A stretch of 64,000 nt of DNA from Phormidesmis priestleyi BC1401 (GTDB taxonomy: Bacteria > Cyanobacteriota > Cyanobacteriia > Leptolyngbyales > Leptolyngbyaceae), in the NCBI RefSeq assembly GCF_001650195.1, contig NZ_LXYR01000005.1:1-64000 (forward strand), read 5' to 3'. The position numbers were made by a program, and so were the translations under genes. How positions within the stretch are numbered: position 1 is the first letter of the stretch; every line of letters begins with the position of its first letter. This document shows positions 36,809-46,013 of the stretch, in pieces. Under the pieces are notes generated by a model. That model searched no databases. It saw nothing but the letters and a program-made list of their open reading frames with translations, and was not told the DNA's origin.

Positions 36809-37759
36809 TTAAACTTTTTGAACCAGCGATCGACCTAATAATCCCTGTGGACGCACCAACAGCATGATGAACAGAATGCCAAACGCAACCGCATCTTTAT
36901 AGGCTGAATAGTCGCCCGGAACAAAGGCTTCGACGAGTCCGATCGTGAGTCCTCCGACGACAGCACCCGGAATGCTCCCCAATCCGCCCAGCACGATTAC
37001 GGCTAATCCTTTGAGTCCGAAGCCGATGCCAAAATAGGGTCCGGCGATGCTGACGCTAGAGCCAACTAGGGTTCCGGCTAATCCGCCCAGGAAGCCACTG
37101 ACAAAAAACGTGAGGACAATGAAGCGATCGGGGTCAATGCCCAGTAAACTTGCCGTGGTTGGGTCTTCTGCAACGGCGCGCATTGCCTTGCCGTATTTTG
37201 TGGCGTTAATCAAATAAGTCAACAGACTGACAATTACGCCCGATACGACAAAAATCACGACTTGCACACTGCGAATTGGAATCGGATTTGCCTCTGTTCC
37301 AAAGTTGATTGCTGGGGGCAACGTGCCATAAGTGTCGGGAGGAAACGTATAAATCTCGGCACCAACTAGGTACTGAATCAGATTCACAATCACAACCGCA
37401 ACGCCCAAGCTTGACACCACTGTCAGCAAAGAATCCGCTTTTTTGCGACGCAGCGGACAAAACGCTAATCGTTCGATCAAAACACTGACTAAACCTGCGG
37501 CAATGCTGCCAAAAAACAATGCTAATACAAACGGCAATCGAATTGGCAACGCTAGATTAGCCAGTAATCCATTAAATCCGAATGCGTTGCCCATTAGCAT
37601 ATAAGTAAAGTAGGCTCCGAGGGTAAACACTGCCCCATGAGCAAAATTGATGATGCCTAAAATTGAGAATACTAGCGTGTAGCCCAATGCAAAAATTGCG
37701 TAGATGCTTCCGATCGAGAGTCCGTTCAGCACATTTTGTAGAAATACAGTCAGATTCAT
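36809..37759 (-). CDS. livH: Branched-chain/neutral amino-acid ABC transporter permease LivH
   Basis: A 316-aa membrane permease. LivH markers: GLSIGSIYAIFALGYTLVFS, IINFAHGAVFTLGAY, YGKAMRAVAEDPTTASLLGI (coupling loop) and GGLGSIPGAVVGGL. About eight membrane segments. It lies 13 bases after the cysteine-rich membrane protein, in one transcript with livM. Confidence 0.95.
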   Translation of the reverse strand: MNLTVFLQNVLNGLSIGSIYAIFALGYTLVFSILGIINFAHGAVFTLGAYFTYMLMGNAFGFNGLLANLALPIRLPFVLALFFGSIAAGLVSVLIERLAFCPLRRKKADSLLTVVSSLGVAVVIVNLIQYLVGAEIYTFPPDTYGTLPPAINFGTEANPIPIRSVQVVIFVVSGVIVSLLTYLINATKYGKAMRAVAEDPTTASLLGIDPDRFIVLTFFVSGFLGGLAGTLVGSSVSIAGPYFGIGFGLKGLAVIVLGGLGSIPGAVVGGLTIGLVEAFVPGDYSAYKDAVAFGILFIMLLVRPQGLLGRSLVQKV

Positions 37760-37772
37760 AACAAATATAGGA

Positions 37773-38852
37773 TTAGGATAGCTGAATCGCTGGAAGTAAT
37801 AACAAACCTAAAATCATACTAATCAGGTTCATCGTGAGACTCAACAAACTTGCTTCTCGTAACGGGATCGCATCATTTAAGCGATAAATGAGCCAAGCCT
37901 CAAACACGACCGCAAACACTTCAGACACAGGAAGAGTGATTAGAGAAGGAATCCCATTTACTGGAGGAAGAGATTCTCCATAGCCGACCGCGATCGCTAA
38001 AAAGAACCCTATCCCTAACGCGATTGGCAATGAAATGAGCCATCCGACGAAAATATTCCGCAGCGTTTTAAGCGTGACGATCGAGCGAGTCGCCAACAGT
38101 GTGCCAAACAAACTTGCGATTCCAAGAATGATCACCCCAAACACCCGCGATGTGCTGTATTGAAACGGCTGCAATGACGGAAAGAAAAACCACACTACAG
38201 GAAACGTCAGCAAATTGATAAACGCGATCGCCACTAGCGCCTTAGCCAATTGCTGTTTGTCAAGTTTCATCCGCCACAGCCAAACTGCCGCCACCGCCAA
38301 CTCGGATAATTCTGTCAGCAGTAGAGCTTTGTTAAACATCTCCCAACGGCTGGGCTTCATTAGAGTGGTATCGGGCACGATCGCCAGATCAGCCTCTCGA
38401 ACAATCACCCGCAAATTTCGAGCCGAATAGCCTGCTAAGGAGTCTTGAATTCTCAAAGCAAAGCCCTCACTAATGCGAACCCGATCGCCAAACTGAGCCA
38501 GCAATTTATAATAAGGTCCCGTCGATCGCTGAGTATAAGATGGCTCTACAAAAAGACAGCGATCGCCTACACAGTCAAATCGATGAGGAGCGCTGAGAAT
38601 AGGAGGAGATTTTAGACACGCCGCATCAGTGCAAATCCCGCTTTGCATCAATAAAATGGGCTGAGAACATTGTAAGGTGCGACACTCTGCTAACTGAACG
38701 CCTTGAATTGCAGTGTGAGACGATCGCCCCTCAAAATTAAACCAGGCATAAGAAGGAGGAGCGGGAGCATTTGCATAGACAGGCGTTGCCCATAGTGAAA
38801 CCGCCGTGAATGCCAAAATGCCGATCAGAAACGAGCGCAGCGATCGCATCAT
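37773..38852 (-). CDS. Cysteine-rich membrane protein of unknown function inside the amino-acid transporter operon
   Basis: A 359-aa protein. The first 27 residues form a signal peptide-like segment (FLIGILAFTAVSLWATPVYA). An outward-facing domain follows with three C-x4-C pairs (CRTLQC, CTDAAC, CVGDRC), probably disulfide-bonded. The second half (about 165-359) has five to six membrane segments. It sits between the binding protein (6 bases) and livH (13 bases), so it is surely co-expressed with the importer. I do not recognise a family. It may assist binding-protein docking or sense substrate, but that is a guess. Confidence 0.8.
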   Translation of the reverse strand: MMRSLRSFLIGILAFTAVSLWATPVYANAPAPPSYAWFNFEGRSSHTAIQGVQLAECRTLQCSQPILLMQSGICTDAACLKSPPILSAPHRFDCVGDRCLFVEPSYTQRSTGPYYKLLAQFGDRVRISEGFALRIQDSLAGYSARNLRVIVREADLAIVPDTTLMKPSRWEMFNKALLLTELSELAVAAVWLWRMKLDKQQLAKALVAIAFINLLTFPVVWFFFPSLQPFQYSTSRVFGVIILGIASLFGTLLATRSIVTLKTLRNIFVGWLISLPIALGIGFFLAIAVGYGESLPPVNGIPSLITLPVSEVFAVVFEAWLIYRLNDAIPLREASLLSLTMNLISMILGLLLLPAIQLS

Positions 38853-38858
38853 GGTTCC

Positions 38859-40055
38859 CTACTTCAAAAATGCGAATTTGCCATTATTACCGCTCGCATC
38901 CATTTTGATTTGCGCCACATAAAACTCTTTTTGCACAATTTCGCCTTCAGGAGTGAATGAGATGGTTCCGATCGGGCTTTCATATTGTCCCTTAAGTAAA
39001 GTTTGATTCAGCGCAGCCCGCAATTCTGGCAGTGATTTCTGAGCCACTTTTGTCTGCTTGTCCACGGCTTTCAGCGCTTCGACATACACCTGCACTGCCG
39101 TAAACGCCTGAGCGCTAAACTGGGGTGGCTCTTTTTTGAACTGAGTTTGATAAGCCTCTCGAAACGCTTTATTTACGCCACCTGTCTGTTCGGGACTGTA
39201 TGCCTGAGCAATGAGAACGCCGTCGCAGAGAGCTTTGCAAACTGAGAAGACATTGGACGTATTTAAGCCATTGCCGCCAATGATTAAGCCTTTATAACCC
39301 AACTCTCGCAACTGCCGCACCAGGTTTCCGCCATCTGCTGCCAAGCCAGAAATGATCACTAAATCGGGCTTGAGGTTAAGGGTTGAGGTTGCCTGCGTCT
39401 GAAAATCAGTGTCCGTGGTCTGAAATTTCTGCACCGTCACCAGTTCTAAATTCTGGTCTTTCACCGTTTGCTGAAACGTCTCAGTTTCAGACTTGCTAAA
39501 CGCATCATTTTGAGCAAACAACACCGCCACTCGCTTAATTTGCGGATTGATTTTGAGCGCCGCCTTAACCGCATTTGGCGCAACCACCGCCACCGGAGCC
39601 GACACCCGTGCGATAAAATTACCAATCTGCGGAATGCCCTTTGCTGTATTCGACGGAGCCAGCACCGGAACCTTAGCGCGATCGGCGATCGGGTCTGCCC
39701 CAAATGCCTGCTGCGAGAGCGTCGGTCCCACAATTCCCACCACTTTGTCTTTTGTAATCAGCGTTTGAAACGCATTAATCGCTCCCGCCTCGTCTCCTGC
39801 CGTATCTTGAAACACCAGACGAATCGGCGTACCATTCACGCCGCCGTTGTCGTTGAAATATTTTTCAGCAATTTTTGCCCCCGCCACTTGCTCTTGACCC
39901 AACAGCGCGACATTACTGGTTTGCGCTACCGCGATTCCGATCGGAATAGCACCCGACACCCCGCCCGTAGATTGGGACGAATTAGTCGTGCTCGATTGGC
40001 AAGCAGACAGCAAAGCAAATATCATGAATAACGTCGATCGAAGAGTCAGTGTCAT
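38859..40055 (-). CDS. Amino-acid ABC transporter substrate-binding lipoprotein (Leu/Ile/Val-binding type)
   Basis: A 398-aa periplasmic binding protein of the LivJ/NatB class. I chose ATG 40055: it gives MTLTLRSTLFMIFALLSAC, a lipoprotein signal with lipobox LSAC; an upstream in-frame start would bury it. Typical segments: GIAVAQTSNVALLGQEQVAG, NGTPIRLVFQDTAGDE, VVGIVGPTLSQQA, and GLIIGGNGLNTSNVF. It delivers amino acids to LivHM and is the first gene of the six-gene operon running to livF. Confidence 0.93.
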   Translation of the reverse strand: MTLTLRSTLFMIFALLSACQSSTTNSSQSTGGVSGAIPIGIAVAQTSNVALLGQEQVAGAKIAEKYFNDNGGVNGTPIRLVFQDTAGDEAGAINAFQTLITKDKVVGIVGPTLSQQAFGADPIADRAKVPVLAPSNTAKGIPQIGNFIARVSAPVAVVAPNAVKAALKINPQIKRVAVLFAQNDAFSKSETETFQQTVKDQNLELVTVQKFQTTDTDFQTQATSTLNLKPDLVIISGLAADGGNLVRQLRELGYKGLIIGGNGLNTSNVFSVCKALCDGVLIAQAYSPEQTGGVNKAFREAYQTQFKKEPPQFSAQAFTAVQVYVEALKAVDKQTKVAQKSLPELRAALNQTLLKGQYESPIGTISFTPEGEIVQKEFYVAQIKMDASGNNGKFAFLK

Positions 40056-40137
40056 AAAATCAAGCGGGTAGTTTGCAGCGGGTGGGCACCCTAACAGTTG
40101 ATTTACCACATAATAGACCTCCCGCACGAATCCTTCG

Positions 40138-40182
40138 CCCTCACCCTAGCCTTCTCCCCAAGGGAGAGGGCTAGGGTGAGGG
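40138..40182. terminator. Strong hairpin between two convergent-looking transcription units; contains the kinase stop codon
   Basis: A 14-bp perfect stem, CCCTCACCCTAGCC (40138-40151) with GGCTAGGGTGAGGG (40169-40182), plus inner pairing of TCTCCC with GGGAGA. A TAAAA tail lies on the right side and a short T/A region on the minus side. Dispersed hairpins of this sequence type are common in bacterial genomes. The stop codon of the permease-kinase gene (40171-40173) is inside the right arm, so the arm encodes the final LPSP residues. Confidence 0.75.
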
Positions 40183-42720
40183 TAAAATCTTTGCTTCATC
40201 GATCGATTCAGCAATACCCACTCGCGATCGGGCAATCGGAATCTGAATGACAAACTCGGTGCCTTTACCAGGAGTTGAAAAACAATTCAGCTTGCCGCTG
40301 TGTTTTTTAGTGATAATTTGATAGCTAATCGACATTCCCATGCCAGTTCCCTTTCCGATCGGTTTGGTGGTGAAAAACGGATCGAAAATGCGCGATTGAA
40401 TTGATTCAGGAATCCCAAAACCATTATCTTCGATCGCGATCTCAACCCACTGACGATCGAGGACGGAGGTACGAATCGTGATGCGACCAGGATGTTCTTG
40501 TCCATCGCGATCGGCTTGGATGACATGAGCCTCGTCTAACGCATCGATCGCGTTTGCCAAAATATTCATAAACACTTGATTCAGTTGCCCTGGGCAACAC
40601 TCAATCAGCGGCAATTCGCCATACTCTCGAAGGAGTACGATCTCGGCACGATTGGATGTCGCTTTAAAGCGGTGGTGCAAAATCAGCAGGGTGCTCTCAA
40701 TTCCCTCGTGGATGTCTACTTTTTTGAGTTCCGCTTCATCCGTTCGCGAAAAATTCCGCAGTGACAGCACGATTTCGCGGATGCGCTCAGTTCCCACATT
40801 CATTGAGTTGAGAATTTTAACGAAGTCTTTTTGCAGAAATTCGAGGTCAATTTTATCCGCTTCCGCTTGGATTTCAGAAGCCGGATGAGGGTAGTGTTTT
40901 TGATAAAGCTGCATTAGGTTCAGAAGATCTTGGGCATAGTTTTGGGCATGAGACAGGTTGCCATGAATAAAGTTGACTGGGTTATTGATTTCATGAGCGA
41001 CCCCGGCAACCAGTTGACCCAAGCTAGACATCTTCTCTTGCTGCACTAACTGCGTCTGGGTCTGCTGGAGTTGTTGAAGCGTCTGCTGAAGATCGTCAGA
41101 CAGGGTTTCTGCCTGTTCACGCGCAGCATTGACGGCGACCAGTTGGGGCAAAATGGTCCAGCACGCGATCGCGACCCCCACAAACGAGAGCACCAGAATC
41201 AGAACAACCAAGAGATCTGCGCTTCTTGCCGATGACATTTTAGTCACCAGCACACTGCTAAACCAGCTAATGATGGTTGCACCACAAATAAACAGAATCA
41301 AAATAAACACCTGAAGCGCGATGAAGTCCTGAAGGTTTTTTTGGGGCTTAACCCGGTAGCGCTGAATCCACCACTGAGGTTTGAGAACATTCCACGAAAC
41401 CCGATGCAGAACTTGATCGCCTTTTAAGACGGCGATCGGCAGCAGCAGACCCATTAACAAATCTTGTACTCCCCAAGCAAATCCGCCCACCACTAGCACA
41501 ACAGTTTCCATGATACAGAAGACCAATGACCACCTGGGAAATAGGATTCCTGCCTGACCCCGCTGCTGCCAAAAGCTCCAATGCAGCACGATGAAAGCCA
41601 CAAGCCAACCAACCCCCGTGATCATCACGATCCGAGGGACATTCCCCCAAACTAAGCAACCTAAGCTCAGGGTTAATGTTAAAAGTAAGCCTGGTCCAAA
41701 CACGCCTTGACGAGACGTAACGCCGAATACGGGCGACAAGTGCCCGTCTTGCGCGAGTTGATACAGAATTCGGGGACAGATAGCGACCGCAGTGGCACAA
41801 GCCAGAAGGCTACTAGAGACGACAAGAAACGTCACTAAAAAAGATGCAGATTGCCCCCAAAACGGTTTAGCAGCCGCTAACAAATTCAAGAAGGTATCGT
41901 CGTTTAGTCCTGGTTCTGTTGCCAAATGCAGCAATACCCAAGAGCCTCCGATATAGACGATCGGAATCAGTGCCGCCGCAACCAGCAAACTTTGCAGAGT
42001 TCCATAAGGGCGTTTGCTGTCGGCGACAAAGACTGAGGCAGTTTCACAAGCATAAAAAGCGTAGGTGCCATTCAAATACCACTTTGCCCAACCCTGAAAG
42101 GAAAAGCTAGACTCCTGACTCGGAATCAAGCTGAGATGGGAGGATGAGAACAGAATCCAGTGGCTTCCCTGAAAGCAGAAAGCGAGAAGAAAGCCTACGG
42201 CAGGCAGCAGAAATACTAAATGAAGAGTACCCAAGGCATGACTGCCACTAAAGGCGACAATGAAGGCTAAGACCGTGAATCCAACTCGTAGGAGGGCATC
42301 AGGTAGGGCAATGCCCAAAGATTCTAGGTTTACTTTAAGCAAGTCGCTCAAGATAATGGCATTAACAGGCAGAACTGCGATCCAACTAAGAAAGTATCCG
42401 ATCGCAGCATAGCGAGTTAGTTGAGGATAGCCCTTCAACAGGTGAGTGATGTAGTTTGGGGTTCCTCCCGATACATGGGTTAGGGTTCGCCCCAATTGCC
42501 TAATTTGCAAGTTTACCAGCACCCCAACGATCGCACCCGGAATCCAAACCCACATCGCTTGGGCACCTAATTCTGCATGGGCACCCGGCGCGACCCCCAT
42601 CCACAGGAGTAGCCCGGTGAGACCAAATCCCCAGGTTTCGATCAGGCTCAGGTTGCGCTGAAGCCCAACGGGGGTAGATTGCTTTCGTTCGACTGGGGCA
42701 GAACCTGAGATCTGAGCCAT
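40171..42720 (-). CDS. APC-family amino-acid permease fused to a sensor histidine kinase
   Basis: An 849-aa fusion. Residues 20-530 have about 14 hydrophobic segments; the first twelve resemble the APC (amino acid-polyamine) superfamily, starting IETWGFGLTGLLLWMGVAPG, with YAFYACETASVFVADSKRPYG in the middle. A Gln-rich coiled coil follows (about 530-565, TLQQLQQTQTQLVQQ). The kinase is residues 566-835: AGVAHEINNPVNFI with phospho-accepting His576, then DNGFGIPE and GKGTGMGMSISYQI ATP motifs. It probably senses an amino acid through the transporter domain, analogous to CbrA-type transporter kinases. No response regulator is adjacent. It lies directly upstream (115 bases) of the amino-acid importer operon, same strand. 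Confidence 0.88.
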   Translation of the reverse strand: MAQISGSAPVERKQSTPVGLQRNLSLIETWGFGLTGLLLWMGVAPGAHAELGAQAMWVWIPGAIVGVLVNLQIRQLGRTLTHVSGGTPNYITHLLKGYPQLTRYAAIGYFLSWIAVLPVNAIILSDLLKVNLESLGIALPDALLRVGFTVLAFIVAFSGSHALGTLHLVFLLPAVGFLLAFCFQGSHWILFSSSHLSLIPSQESSFSFQGWAKWYLNGTYAFYACETASVFVADSKRPYGTLQSLLVAAALIPIVYIGGSWVLLHLATEPGLNDDTFLNLLAAAKPFWGQSASFLVTFLVVSSSLLACATAVAICPRILYQLAQDGHLSPVFGVTSRQGVFGPGLLLTLTLSLGCLVWGNVPRIVMITGVGWLVAFIVLHWSFWQQRGQAGILFPRWSLVFCIMETVVLVVGGFAWGVQDLLMGLLLPIAVLKGDQVLHRVSWNVLKPQWWIQRYRVKPQKNLQDFIALQVFILILFICGATIISWFSSVLVTKMSSARSADLLVVLILVLSFVGVAIACWTILPQLVAVNAAREQAETLSDDLQQTLQQLQQTQTQLVQQEKMSSLGQLVAGVAHEINNPVNFIHGNLSHAQNYAQDLLNLMQLYQKHYPHPASEIQAEADKIDLEFLQKDFVKILNSMNVGTERIREIVLSLRNFSRTDEAELKKVDIHEGIESTLLILHHRFKATSNRAEIVLLREYGELPLIECCPGQLNQVFMNILANAIDALDEAHVIQADRDGQEHPGRITIRTSVLDRQWVEIAIEDNGFGIPESIQSRIFDPFFTTKPIGKGTGMGMSISYQIITKKHSGKLNCFSTPGKGTEFVIQIPIARSRVGIAESIDEAKILPSP

Positions 42721-42827
42721 TGCTAACGCCCTACGATCGAGAAATCGCTGAGTTTGAACATCAATCCGGCATTTAGTAGTTATGCGGTCTTGCTGTGTTC
42801 AGTTTTCCCACAAAGTCTAGGAAAAAG

Positions 42828-42980
42828 CTAGGTACGAGACAAAGGCTTGAAAATGACGTGCAAAGCGATCTTTGGCTGAGAACCGCGAGTCCCCACGTGC
42901 AGATGGGGCAAGATGAATTCTTCAAACTGTTCTCAGGTCAAATGAGTGGGAATCCCTGGTCTGGATTGAGATTGAGCCAT
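42828..42980 (-). pseudogene. N-terminal remnant of an IS transposase
   Basis: From ATG 42980 the frame reads MAQSQSRPGIPTHLT, a stop, then EQFEEFILPHLHVGTRG and SQPKIALHVIF before diverging. This resembles the start of cyanobacterial DDE transposases that read LT..QFE.F.LPHL..G.RG..PK. The in-frame stop and loss of about 90 percent of the gene show decay. The flanking sequence in 42721-43137 holds no other gene I can support. Confidence 0.6.
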
Positions 42981-43137
42981 CGAAACTCCTAATGACCGTC
43001 AAACCAATAAGACTCAAGGCTTTTTGGTTTGAATGTTGCAAAGGCAAGCATCTAAAAGCTTCCAGACAAATTCAATCTACAGGGAAAACCCGCAGCCAGT
43101 TGATTGCTTTAATCGCTCAAAAAATGTCGGTATCCTT

Positions 43138-44109
43138 CTAAGTCTGGTGATCGGTCAACTCCTTTAAATCATGGTCAACCATCAACTCCACCAACTGCTC
43201 AAACGGATATTGAGGCTGCCACTTTAACTGCTGACGAATCTTGTCGATCGAGCCAACCAACTGCACTGCTTCATCCGGTCGATGAAACGATGGGTCAACT
43301 GATACATAGTCTTGCCAGGTCAGTCCCACACAGCGAAAGGCACATTCCACCAGTTTTTTCACCGAATGCGTTTCGCCACTGGCAATGATGTAATCATCGG
43401 GCTGGTCTTGCTGGAGCATTAGCCACATCGCATAGACCGCATCTTGGGCATAGCACCAGTCTCTTCGCGCCTCTAAGTTGCCAAGTTTCAACTCCTTCGC
43501 CAGCCCCAGCTTGATCCGGGCGGCTCCCTGCGTAATCTTGCGAAACACAAACTCGGTGCCCCGACGTGGTGACTCGTGGGTGTAAGTGATCCCACAGCAG
43601 GTATACAACCCGTACTGCTGACGATAGTTGATGGTCATCCAGTGAGCGTAGGCTTTAGCAACTCCATAGGGGTTACGAGGACGGAAGGCAGTGCGTTCGG
43701 TTTGAGGCGACTCATCGGGCTGACCAAACACCTCACTGCTCGAAGCCTGATAAAATCGTGAGCTAGGATGGCACCGCCGAATCGACTCCAGCAACCGAGA
43801 CACGCCCAACGCTGTATATTCTGCGGTGAGAGCAGGCTGCGTCCAAGAGATAGGTACATAGCTTTGAGATGCCAGATTATAGATCTCATCGGGTTGAGAC
43901 TGCTCGATCGCGTCCATCAGCGAGCATTGATCCAGCAAATCGCCCGAGAGAATCGTGACCTCGCCGGCGAGGTGACTGATCCGATCGACCTTGCCAGAGC
44001 TAGAGCGACGAACCAGACCAAAAACCTGATAGCCTTTAGTCAAGAGAAGTTCCGCGAGATAAGAGCCATCTTGTCCGGTGAGTCCTGTGATGAGAGCGTT
44101 CTTTTGCAT
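43138..44109 (-). CDS. gmd: GDP-mannose 4,6-dehydratase
   Basis: A 323-aa SDR enzyme making GDP-4-keto-6-deoxymannose, precursor of GDP-fucose, GDP-rhamnose or related sugars. NADP site: ALITGLTGQDGSYLAELLL. Catalytic residues: SSSEVFG and the YxxxK motif NPYGVAKAYAH. HESPRRGTEFVFRKI and the RRDWCYAQD segment are GMD-specific. No reductase (fcl/wcaG or rmd) is adjacent, so the end sugar is unknown. It is the last gene of the polysaccharide region read on the minus strand. Confidence 0.94.
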   Translation of the reverse strand: MQKNALITGLTGQDGSYLAELLLTKGYQVFGLVRRSSSGKVDRISHLAGEVTILSGDLLDQCSLMDAIEQSQPDEIYNLASQSYVPISWTQPALTAEYTALGVSRLLESIRRCHPSSRFYQASSSEVFGQPDESPQTERTAFRPRNPYGVAKAYAHWMTINYRQQYGLYTCCGITYTHESPRRGTEFVFRKITQGAARIKLGLAKELKLGNLEARRDWCYAQDAVYAMWLMLQQDQPDDYIIASGETHSVKKLVECAFRCVGLTWQDYVSVDPSFHRPDEAVQLVGSIDKIRQQLKWQPQYPFEQLVELMVDHDLKELTDHQT

Positions 44110-44264
44110 GTGAGTTCTAAAAAGATTAACTACATTAATGTTCTCCCCAGAAGCAGATCTGCCCTTATAGCTTTTCTCGCTTCAGTAAGATCTGCTGGAG
44201 CGAGTTCTTGACCGCTACGACCCGATGAGTAAGAGTGTCCAAATTAATTACCCAGCGGATTTGA

Positions 44265-45185
44265 TTAGTTAATTCCCTGCTTGGGTTTCACAGGTTGCTG
44301 CTCCACAATCCACATGACCGCATAGTAATAGACTGTGAATAAAATCGTTGAAAAAATTTGTCCACCCCAGGGTCCATGCCAAAACTCAAATGAATCTTTG
44401 CCCCAGTAAACTGACGCGATCGTCAGCAGCATAATTCGAGGAATGTTGAAAATCAGGGCTAACATTACGCCGACTACGACCATCGCGATCGTGTCTATGC
44501 GACTTTGCTTGAGCCACAGCCCCATCAGCAAGCTCGCCCCCGCCATCGTCACTGCCATATCAAATCCACTACAGCCATAGCCAACCTGCACCGCTCCGGT
44601 AGGTAACTCAATGATGATTCCTTTGGCGATCGCGGGTTGTCCGATCGCTTGCAGTGCTACACCGCCTGCCCAAGCCATCAGCTTTTCAAGATATTCTGGA
44701 GGAGTTGTCAGTCTCCAAACCTCGGCTAGAACATAGATCCAGTTTGGATAGAAACTCAGCAAGATGAGCGCACTGGAAAGATAATAGGTCTTGAAAAAAG
44801 CCACGCCCCAAGAACTATAAGCAATGCCGAGCAGAATGCCTGCCCAAAGTAGTGCCCGCAGGGAAATAGACGATAGGCAGAATGGCATCAGTGCTGCACT
44901 GCCAAAGATAATCAAATATCCTGTCAAGCGCTCTTCATCGGCAGGCAATACTTTGGTAAGCGAAGTGCGGTTTCGCCACAGACGATCAACCCCTAGATAA
45001 AGAAATCCAAAATTGAAGAATAGATTTGTTGATCCGCTTAGGGTTGCTTTTCCTAACTCTCTTAGAAGCTCTGGCAGATACAGCAACCCCATCAATAAAC
45101 CAAAGGTTACTATCTGATGATGGGGAGTGCGGATACTCAATTGAGCTAGTTGGACTATGCTCCTCTGGATTTTTTGCTGATTCAT
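44265..45185 (-). CDS. Cyanoexosortase (transpeptidase-like membrane enzyme)
   Basis: A 306-aa multi-pass membrane protein. The exosortase active site is visible: Cys205 in VGYGCSGF, Arg250 in FNIPRIML and His270 in FWHGPWGG. Exosortases process proteins carrying PEP-CTERM-type C-termini during export and are linked to exopolysaccharide production. A candidate substrate with a PTPA-type C-terminus is encoded 1.0 kb upstream on the same strand, and an HpsJ-like gene lies 20 bases upstream. The cyanobacterial subtype (A, B or C) cannot be settled by eye. Confidence 0.88.
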   Translation of the reverse strand: MNQQKIQRSIVQLAQLSIRTPHHQIVTFGLLMGLLYLPELLRELGKATLSGSTNLFFNFGFLYLGVDRLWRNRTSLTKVLPADEERLTGYLIIFGSAALMPFCLSSISLRALLWAGILLGIAYSSWGVAFFKTYYLSSALILLSFYPNWIYVLAEVWRLTTPPEYLEKLMAWAGGVALQAIGQPAIAKGIIIELPTGAVQVGYGCSGFDMAVTMAGASLLMGLWLKQSRIDTIAMVVVGVMLALIFNIPRIMLLTIASVYWGKDSFEFWHGPWGGQIFSTILFTVYYYAVMWIVEQQPVKPKQGIN

Positions 45186-45205
45186 GGGCTAAGAAAGTTG
45201 AAAAA

Positions 45206-45808
45206 TTAAGCTTTAGATGGGCGATTGCCATATTGCCCCAAACCAATGAGTGCTATACCAACAATCACCAAATTGCCAATGCTCGAAAGGCTGGTTTTGA
45301 CAATTCCAGTTTTGGCGTTTTGTTTGAGTGAAGTAGCTTGTTGGGTCAAGGCTTGAGAGGCTTTTTGGATGTCTTCAGAAGTGACCTTAACCTTGCCCTG
45401 AGTCGAGCCTGGCTGCACTGCTTGAATTTGACTTTGCAGCGTGGAGGCTTGAGCGCTAATCGTGTTGACTGCTCTCTCTTGAAAAGAAAGCCCGTCGCGA
45501 ATCACCAGCACACAGGAAAGATTAAACAAAACGCCCAGAACCAGACAGACGATCGCTAACCGCTTGCGTAATCGGCGAGTCTCGATGCTGCCATACGTCA
45601 ACAGCGCTAAACCAAACAGTAGAATGATGCTGCGATCGCCGATCTGCTGAAACAAAGCAATCCGCCACTCAATGTTTCCAAATGCAGGCGGAATCGCCAG
45701 TGCTAACACATCGAAGATAAATCCGGCAATGCAGGCGACCCCAACAATGCGACACAACCCTGTAGAGCTATAAACAGGGGCAAAACTTTGAGAGGAAACT
45801 GTGGTCAT
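45206..45808 (-). CDS. HpsJ-like, cyanoexosortase-associated membrane protein
   Basis: A 200-aa membrane protein with four hydrophobic segments: two N-terminal (about 18-40 and 52-72), one at 83-105 and one near the C-terminus (about 172-190). The loop between the last two is a polar helix (TISAQASTLQSQIQAVQPG, then EDIQKASQALTQQATSLKQ). This layout matches HpsJ-like proteins encoded beside cyanoexosortases. HpsJ is needed for hormogonium polysaccharide in Nostoc; here the role is inferred from neighbourhood. Confidence 0.75.
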   Translation of the reverse strand: MTTVSSQSFAPVYSSTGLCRIVGVACIAGFIFDVLALAIPPAFGNIEWRIALFQQIGDRSIILLFGLALLTYGSIETRRLRKRLAIVCLVLGVLFNLSCVLVIRDGLSFQERAVNTISAQASTLQSQIQAVQPGSTQGKVKVTSEDIQKASQALTQQATSLKQNAKTGIVKTSLSSIGNLVIVGIALIGLGQYGNRPSKA

Positions 45809-46013
45809 AGAAGTTACAACAACTCATTCAATACTAGATAGGAGCTTAATTCAACCCTGTGAGACACGAACCGGATATTTACGAAAAACTTGGAAAAATG
45901 CAAAAGTTCAACATCTGACAATGAACGATCGAGGAGTGCAGACAACTCAGAAAGGCAACAAGGATTGCACCTGTAAATTGTCTGACTCCTGGCTCGATGG
46001 TGGTGTTTAACTA

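Noticed and set aside
40056-40127. NtcA site (GTA-N8-TAC) before the amino-acid importer operon
   Set aside because: GTAAATCAACTGTT has only the left half-site and no TAC at the right spacing.
42992-43141. 49-codon plus-strand frame after the transposase scar
   Set aside because: No recognisable family. It lies in decayed mobile DNA and overlaps the gmd stop.
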